Source: Paenarthrobacter sp. JL.01a (GTDB lineage: Bacteria; Actinomycetota; Actinomycetes; Actinomycetales; Micrococcaceae). From it: a stretch of DNA of 64,000 nt. The DNA lies in assembly GCF_025452095.1 (NCBI RefSeq), contig NZ_CP104877.1:496001-560000 (forward strand). Direction: 5' to 3'. Both the position numbers and the translations under genes were made by a program. Positions within the stretch are counted from its first letter, which is position 1; every line of letters starts with the position of its first letter. The notes below the pieces were generated by a model. The model was not told where the DNA came from, ran no database searches, and saw nothing but the letters and a program-made list of their open reading frames with translations. Below, piece by piece: positions 1 to 8,835 of the stretch.

Positions 1-72
1 GCGGCCTACCCGTACCAGCAGGCCTACCTGCCCTACAACCGGCTTGTGGATGGCACTGTCCATGACTGGTAA
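1..72 (+). CDS. C-terminal end of an unidentified protein (partial)
   Basis: The window opens inside an open frame of 23 codons that ends at a TAA at 70-72. The visible tail is rich in tyrosine and proline and ends in V-H-D-W. I do not recognise the family from so short a piece. It overlaps the chosen gluconokinase start by 11 bases, as would be expected of two translationally coupled genes, so the upstream gene may belong to sugar-acid metabolism, but that is inference from position only. Confidence 0.4.
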   Translation, partial: AAYPYQQAYLPYNRLVDGTVHDW

Positions 73-577
73 AACGCATCACATCGTGGTCATGGGGGTG
101 GCCGGCTGTGGCAAGAGCACGGTCGGCGCCGCTCTCGCCGAACGGCTCGGCGCCGAATTTCTTGACGGCGATGCGCTGCACCCGCAGTCGAACATCGACA
201 AGATGGCCGCCGGCACTCCGCTTAACGACGGCGACCGGGCACCATGGCTGGCCGAAATCGGCAGGCGCTTTCCGGCGTCGGACGCTTCCCTGGTGATCGC
301 GTGCAGCGCGCTCAAACGCGCTTACCGGGACATCATCCGCAGCGGTGACCCGTCCGTGGTGTTCGTGCATCTGCACGGCCCTCGGGAGGTTCTCAACGAG
401 CGCATGAACTCCCGGCCGGGGCACTTCATGCCGGCTACCTTGCTCGATTCCCAACTGGCCACCCTCGAACCCCTGCAGGAGGACGAAGCCGGAACTGCCG
501 CGGACATTACCTCTCCGGTGGAGGTCATCGTCAGCGACGTGCAGGCATCCTTGGCGGGGTCCCTGCTCCAGGCCTAG
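62..577 (+). CDS. gntK: Gluconokinase (GntK family)
   Basis: Predicted to phosphorylate D-gluconate with ATP to 6-phosphogluconate, feeding the pentose phosphate pathway in the cytoplasm. The 171-residue protein has a P-loop GVAGCGKS at residues 12-19, then the gluconokinase stretch with LDGDALHP and NIDKMAAGTPLNDGDRAPWL, and the ACSALKRAYRD segment; its length is normal for the family. I start at the ATG at 62 because the P-loop follows at the usual distance; an ATG at 44 would add six residues unlike the family. The start overlaps the preceding partial gene, suggesting coupling. A strong hairpin follows the stop codon, so this is probably the last gene of its operon. Confidence 0.93.
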   Translation: MTGKTHHIVVMGVAGCGKSTVGAALAERLGAEFLDGDALHPQSNIDKMAAGTPLNDGDRAPWLAEIGRRFPASDASLVIACSALKRAYRDIIRSGDPSVVFVHLHGPREVLNERMNSRPGHFMPATLLDSQLATLEPLQEDEAGTAADITSPVEVIVSDVQASLAGSLLQA

Positions 578-583
578 GGGCCG

Positions 584-624
584 AAAGCCCGGCACTGCCA
601 CGACGGCGGTGCCGGGCTTTTCTG
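584..624 (+). terminator. Rho-independent terminator after gntK
   Basis: An 11-bp perfect stem (AAAGCCCGGCA at 584-594 pairing with 610-620) closes a 15-base loop and runs into TTTT. The loop carries the CGACGGCGG motif that recurs in several other hairpins of this window. Confidence 0.8.
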
Positions 625-802
625 CGCGTGCGATTGCTGGGTGTCGCTCTGTGCCACGTCCCTCCGAATTCCTGCATGGAACTTCGCTGTAGGTAGTCTT
701 GCTTCGCTTTTCCCGAATTATGCATCGTTTGTTCCGATGGTAAATTTCTTCCCAATTATCGATTTCCAGTTGAAGCTGTTTAAGAAATCAACATGTACTT
801 AT

Positions 803-1735
803 TCAACTTCTCCTTGAAAGGACGCCATGGGCGGTCCTGTTTATGAAGCGATGCAGAAGGGTGGCAAGGTCCCGAACGTAGGGGTCCAGCGAGTCAGGTC
901 CTTGTGGTTTCGAAGAATGCCGCCAGCTGAGGTTGATGGTGCAGCTGAAGTCTCTATCGAGTACCTTGACGGATTTGACCTGATCGGCGGCAACCAGGCT
1001 GCGAATCGCAATCTCGGGCAACAGGGCGCAACCGAGTCCTTCGCTTACGCAGCTGGCCAGCGTGCCAATGTTCTGTACGACCATTCCTGGCTGAGGCGTG
1101 TCGGCAAGGTGCCCCAAATGGTCATCGTACATTTCTCGAAATCCGCAACCCTGCTCCGTAACGATGAACTGCTCACTTTGCAGGGTTTCCAGCGACACGC
1201 CTTCGGCGTCGGCCAGGGGATGGCTCGTGGGGACGATGACCACGAGTGTGTCCTCCGCGATGACTTTGGTCTGCAGGTCAAATCTCTCGGGTGGCCGACC
1301 GAAGGTGATGCTTGCATCCAGCCTGCCCGATCTCACTAATCCATAGAGCTGTCCGCGGTTGCCGTTTCTGACCTCGATACGGGTCCCAGGATGCCTCTCC
1401 TGAAACTCGCGAAGAACAGACGGCAGGAGGTTGGCGCTTAGCGCTTCAAGCGATCCAATTTGGAGCGTTTTAGCAGGCTGCTTGCCAGTAACGATTTGCT
1501 CAATTTCGTCGACCCACAGAATGAGGTTTTGAGAGTGTTGGAACAATTGTGTACCGGCCTCGGTAAGCGTCAATCCATGTCGATTGCGGGTAAACAACTG
1601 AACGCCCAGTGTCTTTTCGAGGGCGCTGATTTGTTCGCTGACCGTCGATTGAGCGAAGTGAAGTTCGGCGGCTGCGGCCTTGATGCTGCGATGATAGGCC
1701 GCTGCATTGAAAGTACGAACCTGGCGAAATTCCAA
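803..1735 (-). CDS. LysR-family transcriptional regulator
   Basis: A 310-residue DNA-binding regulator of LysR type. Residues 1-60 form the winged helix-turn-helix (AAAELHFAQSTVSEQISALE), followed by the type 2 periplasmic-binding-protein-like effector domain to about residue 295. The start codon is TTG, preceded by AAGGA about ten bases upstream; the usual LysR opening M-E-F-R-Q supports it. It is divergent from the MFS exporter at 1961, the classical arrangement in which a LysR protein controls its neighbour and itself through the shared gap. The effector is unknown. Base composition here is less GC-rich than in flanking housekeeping genes, which may hint at acquisition. Confidence 0.9.
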   Translation of the reverse strand: MEFRQVRTFNAAAYHRSIKAAAAELHFAQSTVSEQISALEKTLGVQLFTRNRHGLTLTEAGTQLFQHSQNLILWVDEIEQIVTGKQPAKTLQIGSLEALSANLLPSVLREFQERHPGTRIEVRNGNRGQLYGLVRSGRLDASITFGRPPERFDLQTKVIAEDTLVVIVPTSHPLADAEGVSLETLQSEQFIVTEQGCGFREMYDDHLGHLADTPQPGMVVQNIGTLASCVSEGLGCALLPEIAIRSLVAADQVKSVKVLDRDFSCTINLSWRHSSKPQGPDSLDPYVRDLATLLHRFINRTAHGVLSRRS

Positions 1736-1960
1736 TATCTCAGGATCCTTTCATATCGGAAGGTTCAATCATCGACGCATGCATGCCTTGAGCACTGTGC
1801 GGTAGCGGTTGATCGGTCGAAGACCTCCGGCGTGTGGTCTCAGCATGCGCGAGTTGTCTGCACCCGTCAAAACGTAGGCCCGCGTAGTCCGCGAATTACT
1901 TCTCCGCGTGATGCGCGTCACGACATCGAAGTAGAGACCAGAACTAAAAAGAGGAGATTC
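1736..1960. promoter_or_regulatory. Divergent promoter region between LysR gene and MFS gene
   Basis: This 225-base gap must hold both promoters and the LysR binding site. A palindrome GCATGCATGC lies at 1777-1786. I could not single out one convincing T-N11-A box. A good ribosome site (GAGGAG, 1951-1956) precedes the rightward gene. Confidence 0.45.
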
Positions 1961-3307
1961 ATGACCGTGTCCACCAAGCAGCCGATTGCAAAACAACGGC
2001 TTGTTTCAGCTCCGCTTCTCGGCATCTCATTGGCCTACTTCATGGTCCTCCTGGACATTACCGTCCTTGCTGTGGCCGCACCCGACATGATCGACTCGTT
2101 GCGATCAAATGTGGTGGGCGTGGGCTGGGCCAATACGAGCTACACCATCGCGCTGGCCGCCAGTTTGGTATTGGCCGGTTCTGTAGCTGACCGGTTTGGA
2201 CCGGCGAGACTCTTCAGGTCGGGAACGCTTGCCTTTGGCGTCGTGTCCCTGGCATGTGCACTCAGCCCCAATATCGAGACAGTTGTTGCCCTGCGGGCTC
2301 TTCTGGGATTCTCGGCCGCGGCAGTCATTCCTTCGTCCATGGCGCTTATTGCCCGACTGCACCAAGACACCAGAAGGCGCGCCCAGGCATTGAGTATTTG
2401 GGCCGCCGTAAGCGGCGCTGCTATGGCGACAGGACCTGTCCTGGGTGGCCTCCTGGTCCAAAATTTTGGCTGGCGGTCCGTTTTTGTTATCAACGCTCCA
2501 CTCGCCGTCGTTGTCTTGGCCATGACCATCGGTCCCAATCTGTCGAATGCCCGGCAGGAAAGAGGACTTGATCCGGTTCCCCACCTTCTGCTCGCGCTGT
2601 TTCTGGCAGTGGGAACGTACACGATCACTGAGGCTGGTCTTCTGCACGGACTCAACGCGGCCATAGCTGGTGCCGTTTCATTGCTACTTCTGGGTTTGAC
2701 TGTATGGAGAAACAAGCGAAGCTACGCGCCGATTGTTCCAGAAGCGCTGCGCGGGAACCGGGTAGCGTGGATGACTTTTGCTTGGGGAGCTTTTGCCAAC
2801 TACGCGCTCACGACTATTCTCTTCGTCATCCCTCTGACTTTGGACCAATCTGCAACTACTGCGGGGGTGGCATTGCTGCCGTTGACGATAGTTATGGCCT
2901 TCAATCCCTTGATAACAGGCCGGATCATCGTCAAGCGTGGTCCCGGCTTTCCCATTCGTTTGGGGATGATGGCCTTGACGATTGGAACGCTTCTATTGGT
3001 GATCAGCATCATGAATACCAACCAGCCTCTGATCATGGCCGTCGCTATGCTGGCGTGCGGATTTGGGATGTCGTGGACTCTGCCTGCGTTGGTGGCGTTT
3101 GCTGTCAGCCATATTTCGTCTTCGGCAGCAGGTTCTGTCGGCGGCATCATGAATGCGACGCGACAGATTGGGGCAACCGTCGGCGCGGCGGCAGCGGCGG
3201 CTCTTATTACGTCTCAACCCCATGGAAGCGGAACGCAGATTGCCCTTGGAATTGCTGGGTCACTCGGGCTCGTGGGCGCCCTCAGTGCCTTTATCATCAA
3301 GAGCTGA
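1961..3307 (+). CDS. MFS transporter, DHA2/drug-resistance type
   Basis: Predicted proton-driven exporter of the inner membrane, 448 residues. The first helix carries the MVLLDITVLAVAAPD motif typical of the DHA2 family, and the loop after helix 2 has a motif-A-like GSVADRFGPARL. The sequence alternates hydrophobic helices throughout, with a central polar loop (NARQERGLDP). The ATG at 1961 is chosen because GAGGAG stands just upstream and the preceding open codons (back to 1460) have no transporter character and overlap the regulator antisense. It is shorter than a 14-helix DHA2 protein, so 12 helices or a compact 14 are possible. The substrate is not predictable; the divergent LysR regulator probably induces it. 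Confidence 0.85.
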   Translation: MTVSTKQPIAKQRLVSAPLLGISLAYFMVLLDITVLAVAAPDMIDSLRSNVVGVGWANTSYTIALAASLVLAGSVADRFGPARLFRSGTLAFGVVSLACALSPNIETVVALRALLGFSAAAVIPSSMALIARLHQDTRRRAQALSIWAAVSGAAMATGPVLGGLLVQNFGWRSVFVINAPLAVVVLAMTIGPNLSNARQERGLDPVPHLLLALFLAVGTYTITEAGLLHGLNAAIAGAVSLLLLGLTVWRNKRSYAPIVPEALRGNRVAWMTFAWGAFANYALTTILFVIPLTLDQSATTAGVALLPLTIVMAFNPLITGRIIVKRGPGFPIRLGMMALTIGTLLLVISIMNTNQPLIMAVAMLACGFGMSWTLPALVAFAVSHISSSAAGSVGGIMNATRQIGATVGAAAAAALITSQPHGSGTQIALGIAGSLGLVGALSAFIIKS

Positions 3308-3332
3308 TGCTCCCTCCAGGCCTACGGCGTGG

Positions 3333-3369
3333 AAGCCCGGCATCGCCTTCACGGCGATGCCGGGCTTTT
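3333..3369 (+). terminator. Rho-independent terminator after MFS gene
   Basis: A 15-bp perfect stem (3333-3347 with 3353-3367) with a five-base loop, followed by TTTT. The stem contains AAGCCCGGCA, the same sequence as in the gntK terminator, so the two hairpins are related. Confidence 0.85.
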
Positions 3370-3391
3370 CTGTGGCCGGGTACCGCAGCGG

Positions 3392-3506
3392 GCCATTGTG
3401 AACGCTAACAACGTTGTAAATCAAGTACTTAGGCCGGAGCAATGAGCTGCAATCATTTTGTGATGTGCAGCACTTGACCCGTTGCATTGTTAGCGTTCAC
3501 AATGGC
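3392..3506. promoter_or_regulatory. Two mirrored LacI-type operators before the sugar ABC operon
   Basis: TTGTGAACGCTAACAA (3396-3411) and its exact reverse complement TTGTTAGCGTTCACAA (3487-3502) form a long-range inverted repeat; the identical arms extend to 20 bases (3392-3411 and 3487-3506) around a 75-base spacer. Each copy resembles the TGTTAGCG/TGTGAACG half-sites bound by LacI-family proteins. TTGACC at 3474-3479 could be a -35 box overlapped by the second operator. The LacI gene at 7813 is the natural candidate to bind here. The rest of the 330-base gap holds the terminator above and a ribosome site GGAAGGAGAG before the GTG start at 3638. Confidence 0.8.
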
Positions 3507-3637
3507 ATTCGCAATACCTTTTCGATGGCCTGTACAGCCCCCAGCACGCAGGCCATATCCAGCTTCACCGTGCCGGACGCGCAGATGCTCCGGCTGCATC
3601 AGAGTTCGCGGCACTGCTGCCGCGGAAGGAGAGCATC

Positions 3638-4762
3638 GTGAGATTGAAAAAACTCCTGGGCGCCGTAGCGGTTGTCCTTACCTTGACCGTCGGAGCCACC
3701 GGCTGCGGCAGCCGGGGAGGCGCGGCGGAGTCCTCCAGCAGCGCCAAACCCAGTGATTCACTGGTAGGCATTTCGATGCCGACGCAGACGTCGGAGCGAT
3801 GGATCGCCGATGGTGCCAACGTTGAGAAGTCCTTGAAGGATCTTGGCTACAAGACAGACCTGCAGTTCGCCAACGATGACATCCCCACGCAGGTTTCCCA
3901 GATCGAAAACATGCTGACCAAGGGTGCGAAGGCACTCATCATCGCGGCCATTGACGGCACCACGCTGACGGATGTCCTGGCCAAGGCCAAGGAACAGAAC
4001 GTCAAGGTCATCGCCTACGACCGCCTCATCAACGGCACCCCGAACGTGGACTACTACACCACGTTCGACAACTACACCGTTGGCGTCCAGCAGGCTACCT
4101 CACTGCTGACGGGCCTGGGACTGATTGACGCCAGCGGCAAGAAGGTTGACGGCAAGGGCCCCTTCAACGTCGAGCTTTTCGCGGGCAGCCCCGATGACAA
4201 CAACGCCAACTTCTTCTGGACCGGCGCCATGGACACCCTCAAGCCGTACATGGATGCGGGCACCTTGAAGGTCCCCAGTGGCCAGACCAAGTTCGAGCAG
4301 GCAGCCATCCTCCGCTGGCAGGCTCCCGTAGCCCAAAAGCGCATGGAAGACATCCTCACCTCCGCTTACAGCTCCGGCACCAAGCTCGACGGCGTGCTGT
4401 CCCCGTATGACGGCCTGTCCATCGGCATCATTTCCGCGCTGACCAGCACCGGCGGTTACTCCACCGGCAAGCTCCCCGTCGTCACCGGCCAGGACGCCGA
4501 AAAGGGTTCCGTCAAGTCCATCATCGCCGGCGAGCAGTACTCCACCATCTTCAAGGACACCCGCCAGCTCGGCGCCCAGGCCGTGAAAATGGTAGACGCA
4601 GTGCTCAAGGGCAACGAGCCTGAAACCAACGACACCAAGACCTACAACAACAAGGTCAAGGTTGTTCCGGCCTACTTGCTGAAGTCCGTCATCATCACCA
4701 AGGACAACTACAAGAAGGAACTCATCGACTCGGGCTACTACAAGGAAGCCGACGTCAAGTAA
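3638..4762 (+). CDS. chvE: Monosaccharide ABC transporter substrate-binding lipoprotein (ChvE/XylF-like)
   Basis: Lipid-anchored receptor for a simple sugar, the first gene of a three-part importer. A signal peptide ends at a lipobox with Cys23 (GATGC), followed by a Ser/Gly-rich linker and a type 1 periplasmic-binding fold: [13 protein letters not shown] at the start, the [19 protein letters not shown] segment, the [18 protein letters not shown] sugar-contact loop, and the hinge [19 protein letters not shown]. These features match ChvE-type multiple-sugar receptors (xylose, arabinose, galactose, glucose), but the exact sugar cannot be read from sequence. Start is GTG with GGAAGGAGAG upstream. 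Length of 374 is normal. Likely repressed by the LacI protein encoded at the end of the operon. Confidence 0.88.
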   Translation: MRLKKLLGAVAVVLTLTVGATGCGSRGGAAESSSSAKPSDSLVGISMPTQTSERWIADGANVEKSLKDLGYKTDLQFANDDIPTQVSQIENMLTKGAKALIIAAIDGTTLTDVLAKAKEQNVKVIAYDRLINGTPNVDYYTTFDNYTVGVQQATSLLTGLGLIDASGKKVDGKGPFNVELFAGSPDDNNANFFWTGAMDTLKPYMDAGTLKVPSGQTKFEQAAILRWQAPVAQKRMEDILTSAYSSGTKLDGVLSPYDGLSIGIISALTSTGGYSTGKLPVVTGQDAEKGSVKSIIAGEQYSTIFKDTRQLGAQAVKMVDAVLKGNEPETNDTKTYNNKVKVVPAYLLKSVIITKDNYKKELIDSGYYKEADVK

Positions 4763-4775
4763 CCACCTTCCCACC

Positions 4776-4838
4776 TGTGGCCCCACCGTCCTGGGCTGCG
4801 CCGTGCACTTACCTGCAGCGCAGTACGGCGGGGCCACA
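4776..4838 (+). other. Intra-operon hairpin between binding protein and ATPase genes
   Basis: TGTGGCCCC (4776-4784) and CCGT pair with ACGG and GGGGCCACA (4825-4838); an inner CTGCGC/GCGCAG stem can also form. No T-run follows, so it is not a simple terminator. Hairpins in this position usually stabilise or set aside the mRNA of the abundant binding protein relative to the membrane parts. Confidence 0.65.
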
Positions 4839-4903
4839 GCATCCCCAGAGCCTGTCGAGTCCTCGGCCCGGCCAAGTTTTCAACCAGTCAGCGGGAATTG
4901 ACG

Positions 4904-6433
4904 ATGAACGTACCCATTCTTCAAATGCGAGGAATCACCAAGACTTTCCCCGGTGTAAAAGCCCTTCAGGACGTCACCCTGGACGTCAACCGAGGTGAGG
5001 TTCACGCCATTTGCGGTGAGAACGGCGCCGGGAAATCCACCCTCATGAAGGTGTTGTCGGGCGTCTACGCGCACAACACCTTCGACGGCGACATCCTGTT
5101 CGAGAATGAGCCCTGCGAATTTTCGAGCATCACGGACAGCGAGAAGCGCGGCATCGTGATCATCCACCAGGAACTGGCCCTGAGCCCGTACCTGTCGATC
5201 GCCGAAAACATCTACCTGGGCAACGAGCAAGCCAGGAACGGCTGGGTGGACTGGCGCAAGACCAACCTCGAAGCCGCCAAACTGCTGGCCCGCGTCGGTC
5301 TGAGCGAGAATCCCGTAACGCCCATCCAACACATCAGCGTTGGCAAGCAGCAGCTGGTGGAGATCGCCAAAGCGCTGTCCAAAGAGGTCAAGCTGCTCAT
5401 CCTGGATGAGCCCACCGCAGCTCTGAACGACGAGGACTCGGACCACCTGCTGGACCTCATCCTGCACCTGAAGGGCCAGGGTGTTACCAGCATCATCATC
5501 AGCCACAAGCTCAACGAGATCCGCAAAGTGGCCGACGCCGTCACCATCATCCGCGATGGCAAGTCCATCGAGACACTGCGCCTGGACCAGGGCCAGATCA
5601 CGCAGGAACGCATCATCCGCGGCATGGTGGGCCGCGACCTTGAAAGCCTCTACCCGGACCGGACCCCCAACATCGGCGAAGAAGTGCTGCGCATCGAGGA
5701 CTGGACGGTCCAGCACCCGCAGGACCACTCCCGGACCGTGGTCAGCAATGCCAACCTGAAGGTCCACAAGGGCGAGGTCGTCGGCCTGGCCGGACTCATG
5801 GGCGCCGGCCGGACCGAGCTGGCCATGAGTGTTTTCGGAAGGACCTATGGGCGTGCTGTCTCCGGCAAGGTCTACAAGTACGGCAAGGAGATCAACACCT
5901 CCACGGTTTCCGACGCGATCGACCACGGCATCGCCTACGCCACCGAGGACCGGAAGCACTACGGCCTGAACCTGATCGAGGACATCAAGCGGAACATCTC
6001 CATGGCCGCCCTGGGCAAGTTGGCCAAGCGCGGCTGGGTGGACGGGAACCAGGAAACCACGGTAGCCAACCACTACCGGAAGAGCATGAACATCAAAGCT
6101 CCCTCGGTTGCTGCCATCACTGGCAAGCTGTCCGGTGGAAACCAGCAAAAAGTGGTGCTCAGCAAGTGGATGTTCTCCGATCCCGACGTCCTGATCCTGG
6201 ACGAACCCACTCGCGGAATCGATGTCGGCGCCAAGTTCGAGATCTACACGATCATCGCCGAGCTGGCGGCATCCGGGAAGGCGGTCATCGTGATCTCCTC
6301 CGAATTGCCGGAGCTCCTGGGCATCTGCGACAGGATCTACACTCTTTCCGCGGGCCGCATCACCGGCGAAGTCCCCATCGCCGAGGCAACCCAGGAAACC
6401 CTCATGCACTACATGACTCAAGAGAAGGAATAG
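4904..6433 (+). CDS. Sugar ABC transporter ATPase, two fused nucleotide-binding domains (GguA/XylG-like)
   Basis: Energises uptake of the sugar captured by the lipoprotein upstream. The 509-residue protein is a tandem: domain 1 has Walker [10 protein letters not shown] near residue 40, an ISVGKQQ signature and [11 protein letters not shown]; domain 2 has the degenerate GLMGAGRTE loop usual for this subfamily, then [14 protein letters not shown] and [13 protein letters not shown]. Such duplicated ATPases are specific to the CUT2 monosaccharide importers. Start is taken at ATG 4904 with GGGAA eight bases before; a TTG six bases earlier is possible. The next gene begins six bases after the stop, so the two are co-translated. 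Confidence 0.93.
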   Translation: MNVPILQMRGITKTFPGVKALQDVTLDVNRGEVHAICGENGAGKSTLMKVLSGVYAHNTFDGDILFENEPCEFSSITDSEKRGIVIIHQELALSPYLSIAENIYLGNEQARNGWVDWRKTNLEAAKLLARVGLSENPVTPIQHISVGKQQLVEIAKALSKEVKLLILDEPTAALNDEDSDHLLDLILHLKGQGVTSIIISHKLNEIRKVADAVTIIRDGKSIETLRLDQGQITQERIIRGMVGRDLESLYPDRTPNIGEEVLRIEDWTVQHPQDHSRTVVSNANLKVHKGEVVGLAGLMGAGRTELAMSVFGRTYGRAVSGKVYKYGKEINTSTVSDAIDHGIAYATEDRKHYGLNLIEDIKRNISMAALGKLAKRGWVDGNQETTVANHYRKSMNIKAPSVAAITGKLSGGNQQKVVLSKWMFSDPDVLILDEPTRGIDVGAKFEIYTIIAELAASGKAVIVISSELPELLGICDRIYTLSAGRITGEVPIAEATQETLMHYMTQEKE

Positions 6434-6438
6434 CCACC

Positions 6439-7722
6439 ATGTCCGCCCTACGAGAATCCTTTGGCTTCCTCACAAGCCGCCTCCGCCAGGTTGGCATCTT
6501 CGTCGCCCTGATCCTGATCGTCATCCTTTTCCAGGTCCTCACCGACGGTATCCTCCTTGAGCCGCAGAATGTCACCAACCTGGTGGTCCAGAACAGCTAC
6601 ATCCTGATCCTCGCCATTGGCATGGTGATGGTCATCATCGCCGGCCACATCGACCTTTCCGTGGGCTCCATCGCAGGCTTCATTGGCGCTGTGGCAGGTG
6701 TCATGATCGTGCACTGGGGTTGGGCCTGGTGGCTCGCCATCCCGGCGTGCCTCCTGGTTGGTGCCCTGGTGGGTGCATGGCAGGGTTATTGGATCGCCTA
6801 CGTGGGCATTCCCGCCTTCATCGTCACCCTGGCCGGCATGCTGATCTTCCGCGGTTTGACGTTGATCACCCTCAAGAACCAGCAGATCACCCCGTTCCCG
6901 AACGAACTTCGTGCCCTGGGCGGCGGCTTCCTTCCGGACATCTCCGGTGGCACATCCGTCCTTGAATGGCTGACGGTGATCCTGGGTGTTGGCGGCACTG
7001 CAGCCATCCTTTTCCAGGCCCTGAAGGAACGCCGGGTCCGCCGCAAGTTCAACCTCGAGAACGAGCCGATGGCCTGGTTCGCCGTCAAGAACGGTTTCAT
7101 CGCCGTCCTGATGCTCATCATCACCTTCCTGCTGGCCAGCTACCGCGGAACCCCGATTGTCCTGATCGTGCTCGCAGTCCTGGTGATTCTGTATTCGGCC
7201 TTGATGAACAACAGCATCTTTGGCCGCCACACCTACGCCATCGGTGGCAACCTCCACGCCGCCGAACTGTCCGGCATCAAGACCAAGAAGGTTACTTTCC
7301 GGCTCTTCGTGAACATGGGTGTCCTCGCAGCACTGGCCGGCCTGGTGTTCACCGCACGCCTGAACTCGGCGCAGCCGGCCGGTGGTACCGGGTTCGAGCT
7401 GGACTCGATTGCCGCAGCGTTCATCGGTGGCGCGGCTGTCCAGGGCGGTATCGGTACGGTGGCGGGAGCCATGATCGGTGGCCTGATCATGGGTGTCCTG
7501 AACAACGGTATGTCCATCCTCGGCCTCGGCACTGACTACCAGCAGCTCATCAAGGGCCTGGTGCTCCTGTTGGCCGTCGGCTTCGACATCTTCAACAAGA
7601 ACCGGACCGGTGCCGGCGGAGGATCCGGCATGGGACGCCGCTTCAAGTGGAAGACCACGCCTCCAGCTACCGAAGCGGCCCCCGCTTCAAAAGCGGAGCC
7701 TGTGGGCGTAGACGCGAAGTAG
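6439..7722 (+). CDS. Sugar ABC transporter permease (GguB/XylH-like)
   Basis: Membrane pore of the CUT2-type monosaccharide importer, 427 residues with about ten hydrophobic segments. The signature VIIAGHIDLSVGS of this permease class is present near residues 65-77, as are AYVGIPAFIVTLAGM and NNSIFGRHTYAIGGNLHAAELSGI. The C-terminal 40 residues are polar and Pro/Ala-rich, facing the cytoplasm. The ATG at 6439 lies five bases after the ATPase stop with AGAAGGAA upstream. It completes a binding protein-ATPase-permease set; all three are needed for transport. Confidence 0.93.
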   Translation: MSALRESFGFLTSRLRQVGIFVALILIVILFQVLTDGILLEPQNVTNLVVQNSYILILAIGMVMVIIAGHIDLSVGSIAGFIGAVAGVMIVHWGWAWWLAIPACLLVGALVGAWQGYWIAYVGIPAFIVTLAGMLIFRGLTLITLKNQQITPFPNELRALGGGFLPDISGGTSVLEWLTVILGVGGTAAILFQALKERRVRRKFNLENEPMAWFAVKNGFIAVLMLIITFLLASYRGTPIVLIVLAVLVILYSALMNNSIFGRHTYAIGGNLHAAELSGIKTKKVTFRLFVNMGVLAALAGLVFTARLNSAQPAGGTGFELDSIAAAFIGGAAVQGGIGTVAGAMIGGLIMGVLNNGMSILGLGTDYQQLIKGLVLLLAVGFDIFNKNRTGAGGGSGMGRRFKWKTTPPATEAAPASKAEPVGVDAK

Positions 7723-7755
7723 CCTCCGATGCCACGCGGCGATCAGTCGCTCCCA

Positions 7756-7786
7756 GCGCGGCCCCGGGTTTTGCCCGGGGCCGCGC
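7756..7786 (+). other. Perfect 13-bp hairpin between permease and LacI gene
   Basis: GCGCGGCCCCGGG (7756-7768) pairs perfectly with 7774-7786 around a five-base loop TTTTG. It lacks a following T-run. It would lie inside the regulator gene if translation began at the ATG at 7729; it lies between genes if translation begins at 7813. It may trim read-through so that the repressor is made at lower level than the transporter. Confidence 0.7.
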
Positions 7787-7812
7787 CCGATTCTGCACCA
7801 CGCCCGCCGGTC

Positions 7813-8796
7813 ATGGGGGATGTCGCCAGGATGGCAGGCGTCTCTCACCAAACGGTTTCGAGAGTCCTGAACGACCACCCGAACGTCAGCCACAACACCA
7901 GGGAACGGGTGGAGGCCGCGATAGCCCGGCTCGGGTATCGCCGGAACACGGCCGCGCGAAGCCTGGTGACGCGGCGATCCCGCACCATAGGTGTCCTGGC
8001 CTGCGAAACAGGGCAGTTCGGGCCGGCCAATACACTCCTTGGGGTTGAGCAGGCGGGCAGGGAAGCAGGGTATTTCGTCAGTATCGCGAGCCTGCGCGAA
8101 GTGACCAGCGAAAGCATCAACGACGCCATGGCGCATTTCAGCAGCCAATCAGTGGATGGCATTGTCATCCTGGTCCCGCATCCCGATGTCCTCGCAGCCT
8201 TGCGCGATGTCTCAGTTCCGGTGCCCATCGTGGCGGTGGGCGCCGGTGCGGGCAACCCGTTGAAGGGGGCATCGCTCAACCAGCGATTGGGCGCGCGGCT
8301 GGCTGTGGAGCACCTGATAGGACTGGGACATCACAGCATCGCGCATATCTCCGGCCCAACGCACTGGATCGACGCCGCGGAACGCATCGAAGGCTGGCGC
8401 GAGGCCCTGGAGACGGCCGGGCTTGACGCGGGCGTTCTGCTCCAAGGCGCCTGGGATGCTGCCTCCGGTTACCGGGCCGGTCTGGAGCTTCTCCAGCACG
8501 ACGACGTGACCGCCGTCTTCGTGGCAAACGACCAGATGGCCGTCGGGGTTCTCCGCGCGGTCCAGGAAGCCGGACGCCACGTGCCCGGCGACATCAGCGT
8601 GGTGGGATACGACGACCAGCCGGAAGCCGGTTTCTTCATGCCGCCGCTGACGACCATCAAACAGGACTTCGAAGAACTCGGGCGCAAATGCATGGAGGAG
8701 ATGCTGCAACAACTGGAAGGAGAGGCCGGATCCCAGGACCAGATCGTGGATCCGCGCCTGGTCATCCGGGCCACTACGGCGGCGCCTGCACACTGA
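7813..8796 (+). CDS. LacI-family repressor of the sugar ABC operon
   Basis: Sugar-responsive DNA-binding repressor. The helix-turn-helix MGDVARMAGVSHQTVSRVLN is followed by the hinge (YRRNTAARSLVTRRSRTIGVL) and a periplasmic-binding-like effector domain ending in DDQPEAGFFMPPLTTIKQD. Starting at ATG 7813 gives 327 residues, the normal LacI length, and leaves the strong hairpin at 7756-7786 outside the gene. The open frame extends back to an ATG at 7729, adding 28 Pro/Arg-rich residues; many actinobacterial relatives do carry a short P-P-V preceding the HTH, so the longer form cannot be excluded. It most likely binds the two TGTTAGCGTTCACA-type operators at 3392-3506. Confidence 0.85.
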   Translation: MGDVARMAGVSHQTVSRVLNDHPNVSHNTRERVEAAIARLGYRRNTAARSLVTRRSRTIGVLACETGQFGPANTLLGVEQAGREAGYFVSIASLREVTSESINDAMAHFSSQSVDGIVILVPHPDVLAALRDVSVPVPIVAVGAGAGNPLKGASLNQRLGARLAVEHLIGLGHHSIAHISGPTHWIDAAERIEGWREALETAGLDAGVLLQGAWDAASGYRAGLELLQHDDVTAVFVANDQMAVGVLRAVQEAGRHVPGDISVVGYDDQPEAGFFMPPLTTIKQDFEELGRKCMEEMLQQLEGEAGSQDQIVDPRLVIRATTAAPAH

Positions 8797-8835
8797 ACTC
8801 CTGAACACCAATCCCGGCACACTAAACTAGGAGCC

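Noticed and set aside
1460..1960. Long 5' extension of the MFS exporter gene
   Set aside because: The extra 167 codons lie antisense to the LysR gene and across the promoter gap; the exporter begins naturally at 1961 with a GAGGAG ribosome site.
4880..6421. 513-codon open frame on the minus strand
   Set aside because: It mirrors the sugar ABC ATPase, whose motifs are complete; the minus product is Val/Asp/Gly-rich with no domain, a usual shadow in high-GC DNA.
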